Assembly: GCA_003646935.1 (NCBI GenBank)
Contig: QMLW01000060.1
Location: 1-8,358 of the forward strand
Length of the DNA stretch: 8,358 bases
Origin: Deltaproteobacteria bacterium
GTDB lineage: Bacteria > Desulfobacterota > DSM-4660 > Desulfatiglandales > B25-G16
Direction: 5' to 3'
A program made the translations under genes and the position numbers. This document shows positions 7,977 through 8,358 of this stretch, piece after piece; the stretch's first letter is position 1; each line of letters opens with the position of its first letter. Under the pieces are notes generated by a model, which worked only from the letters and a program-made list of their open reading frames with translations, was not told where the DNA came from and made no database searches.

Positions 7977-8005
7977 TGTTTAGAATAAGGATTGAAAGAT
8001 GTCAA
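7977..8005 (-). promoter_or_regulatory. Possible sigma-70-type promoter for ftsE
   Basis: The minus strand has a perfect TTGACA (8000-8005), then 17 bases, then TAAACA (7977-7982), which matches three of six positions of the TATAAT consensus. The -35 box and spacing are ideal and the -10 box is poor. It sits in the non-coding gap upstream of ftsE and is oriented towards it. The prediction is from sequence alone. Confidence 0.3.
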
Positions 8006-8066
8006 GGTGCTATTCACCAAGTGAAGCTATGGGCTCCGAGCATAGGAGGGCCTTTCTCACAGCAGC

Positions 8067-8358
8067 TCATTTGGCGTATTCGATCGCTCGTGTTTCCCTG
8101 ATCACCGTTACTTTTATCTGCCCAGGGTAGGTGAGGTCCTTTTCTATCTTCTTTGCTACCTCCCTGCATATCATCGTTGATTCGGAATCATCGACTTTAT
8201 CGCTCTCTACTATGATCCTCAATTCCCTACCAGCCTGGATCGCATAGGATTTACTTACCCCCTTGAGAGAATTGGCTATCTTTTCCATATCATCCAATCT
8301 CTTCACGTAGGACTCGAGCATCTCCCTTCGCGCTCCAGGCCGTGCTCCGGACAACGTA
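8067..8358 (-). CDS. rny: Ribonuclease Y, C-terminal end (start beyond window)
   Basis: RNase Y is a membrane-anchored endoribonuclease that begins mRNA decay. Only the last 96 residues are visible, running in from the window edge without a start and ending in TGA at 8067-8069. They match the conserved C-terminus of the family that follows the HD domain: [17 protein letters not shown], then [18 protein letters not shown], then [20 protein letters not shown] at the very end. The transmembrane, KH and HD parts lie outside the window. It is the first gene of the minus-strand series, 366 bases upstream of ftsE. No clear T-tailed terminator follows its stop. The call is secure despite the truncation, which is caused by the window and not a mutation. 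Confidence 0.95.
   Translation of the reverse strand, partial: TLSGARPGARREMLESYVKRLDDMEKIANSLKGVSKSYAIQAGRELRIIVESDKVDDSESTMICREVAKKIEKDLTYPGQIKVTVIRETRAIEYAK

Larger units (their letters stand above)
7701..8066 (-). other. Long non-coding region between rny and ftsE, hairpin-rich; possible ftsE leader or small RNA
   Basis: These 366 bases hold no convincing gene on either strand. They contain four perfect short hairpins (7716-7741, 7763-7787, 7804-7825, 7912-7933) and a possible sigma-70-like promoter at 7977-8005. The 9-mer TTCTCACAA (7851-7859) has an exact inverted copy at 7722-7730, and its first 8 bases recur at 8054-8061. I tested for tRNA, 6S RNA and SRP RNA by eye and recognised none. 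A transcript starting near 7970 would give ftsE a leader of about 270 bases. Either a structured 5' leader or an independent small RNA is possible; neither is shown. Confidence 0.45.

Noticed and set aside
7722..8066. 6S RNA, tRNA or SRP RNA between rny and ftsE
   Set aside because: No T-loop motif or cloverleaf, no SRP-type GGAAG/GNAR apical motif, and the paired 9-mers enclose only about 138 bases without a recognisable 6S rod and bubble. 6S is more often found upstream of rny.
8067..8354. A complete 95-residue gene starting at the TTG 8352-8354
   Set aside because: The frame continues past the window edge and the residues match the conserved C-terminus of RNase Y, so the TTG is an internal leucine codon.

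Overview
The window reads as a stretch of ordinary bacterial chromosome. Every gene I can support lies on the minus strand, so transcription runs from high to low coordinates: rny (3' end only) -> ftsE -> ftsX -> envC-like -> ctpA -> divergent polysaccharide deacetylase (YibQ family) -> a possible 50-codon ORF -> PAC2-family protein -> purA (5' part only). The first and last genes are cut by the window edges. The plus strand holds only shadow ORFs.

The gene set points to a Gram-negative, probably Desulfobacterota (former Deltaproteobacteria) or a nearby lineage. FtsEX, an EnvC-type activator, a CtpA protease and a YibQ-type deacetylase form an envelope and cell-division block of that kind, and RNase Y just upstream fits such lineages. 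This assignment is inference from gene content; no rRNA or other marker is present.

Region by region: 1-959 purA; 960-1046 a short gap carrying the purA ribosome site; 1047-1901 PAC2-family protein with a C-terminal coiled coil; 1898-2050 a possible small ORF packed exactly between its neighbours; 2055-3221 YibQ-family protein; 3222-3429 a gap with an inverted array of heptamer-spaced GTTCAG units; 3430-4758 ctpA; 4759-4869 a short gap; 4870-6039 envC-like, overlapping ftsX (6036-6926) by 4 bases; 6927-7049 a gap with a strong ribosome site for a GTG-initiated ftsX; 7050-7700 ftsE; 7701-8066 a 366-base non-coding stretch with four perfect hairpins and a possible promoter; 8067-8358 the end of rny.

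FtsE (ATPase) and FtsX (membrane subunit) form the inner-membrane complex that, in studied bacteria, drives the periplasmic coiled-coil protein EnvC, which in turn switches on peptidoglycan amidases at the septum. Here the three partners are encoded consecutively, with envC translationally coupled to ftsX. CtpA and the YibQ-like protein follow, as they do next to envC in many proteobacteria, so this locus joins two modules that are separate in E. coli. RNase Y, PAC2 and PurA are housekeeping neighbours with no obvious mechanistic link. I see no mobile element, CRISPR array, defence system or clearly new system. The least explained parts are the structured leader before ftsE, the GTTCAG palindrome and the small ORF at 1898-2050.
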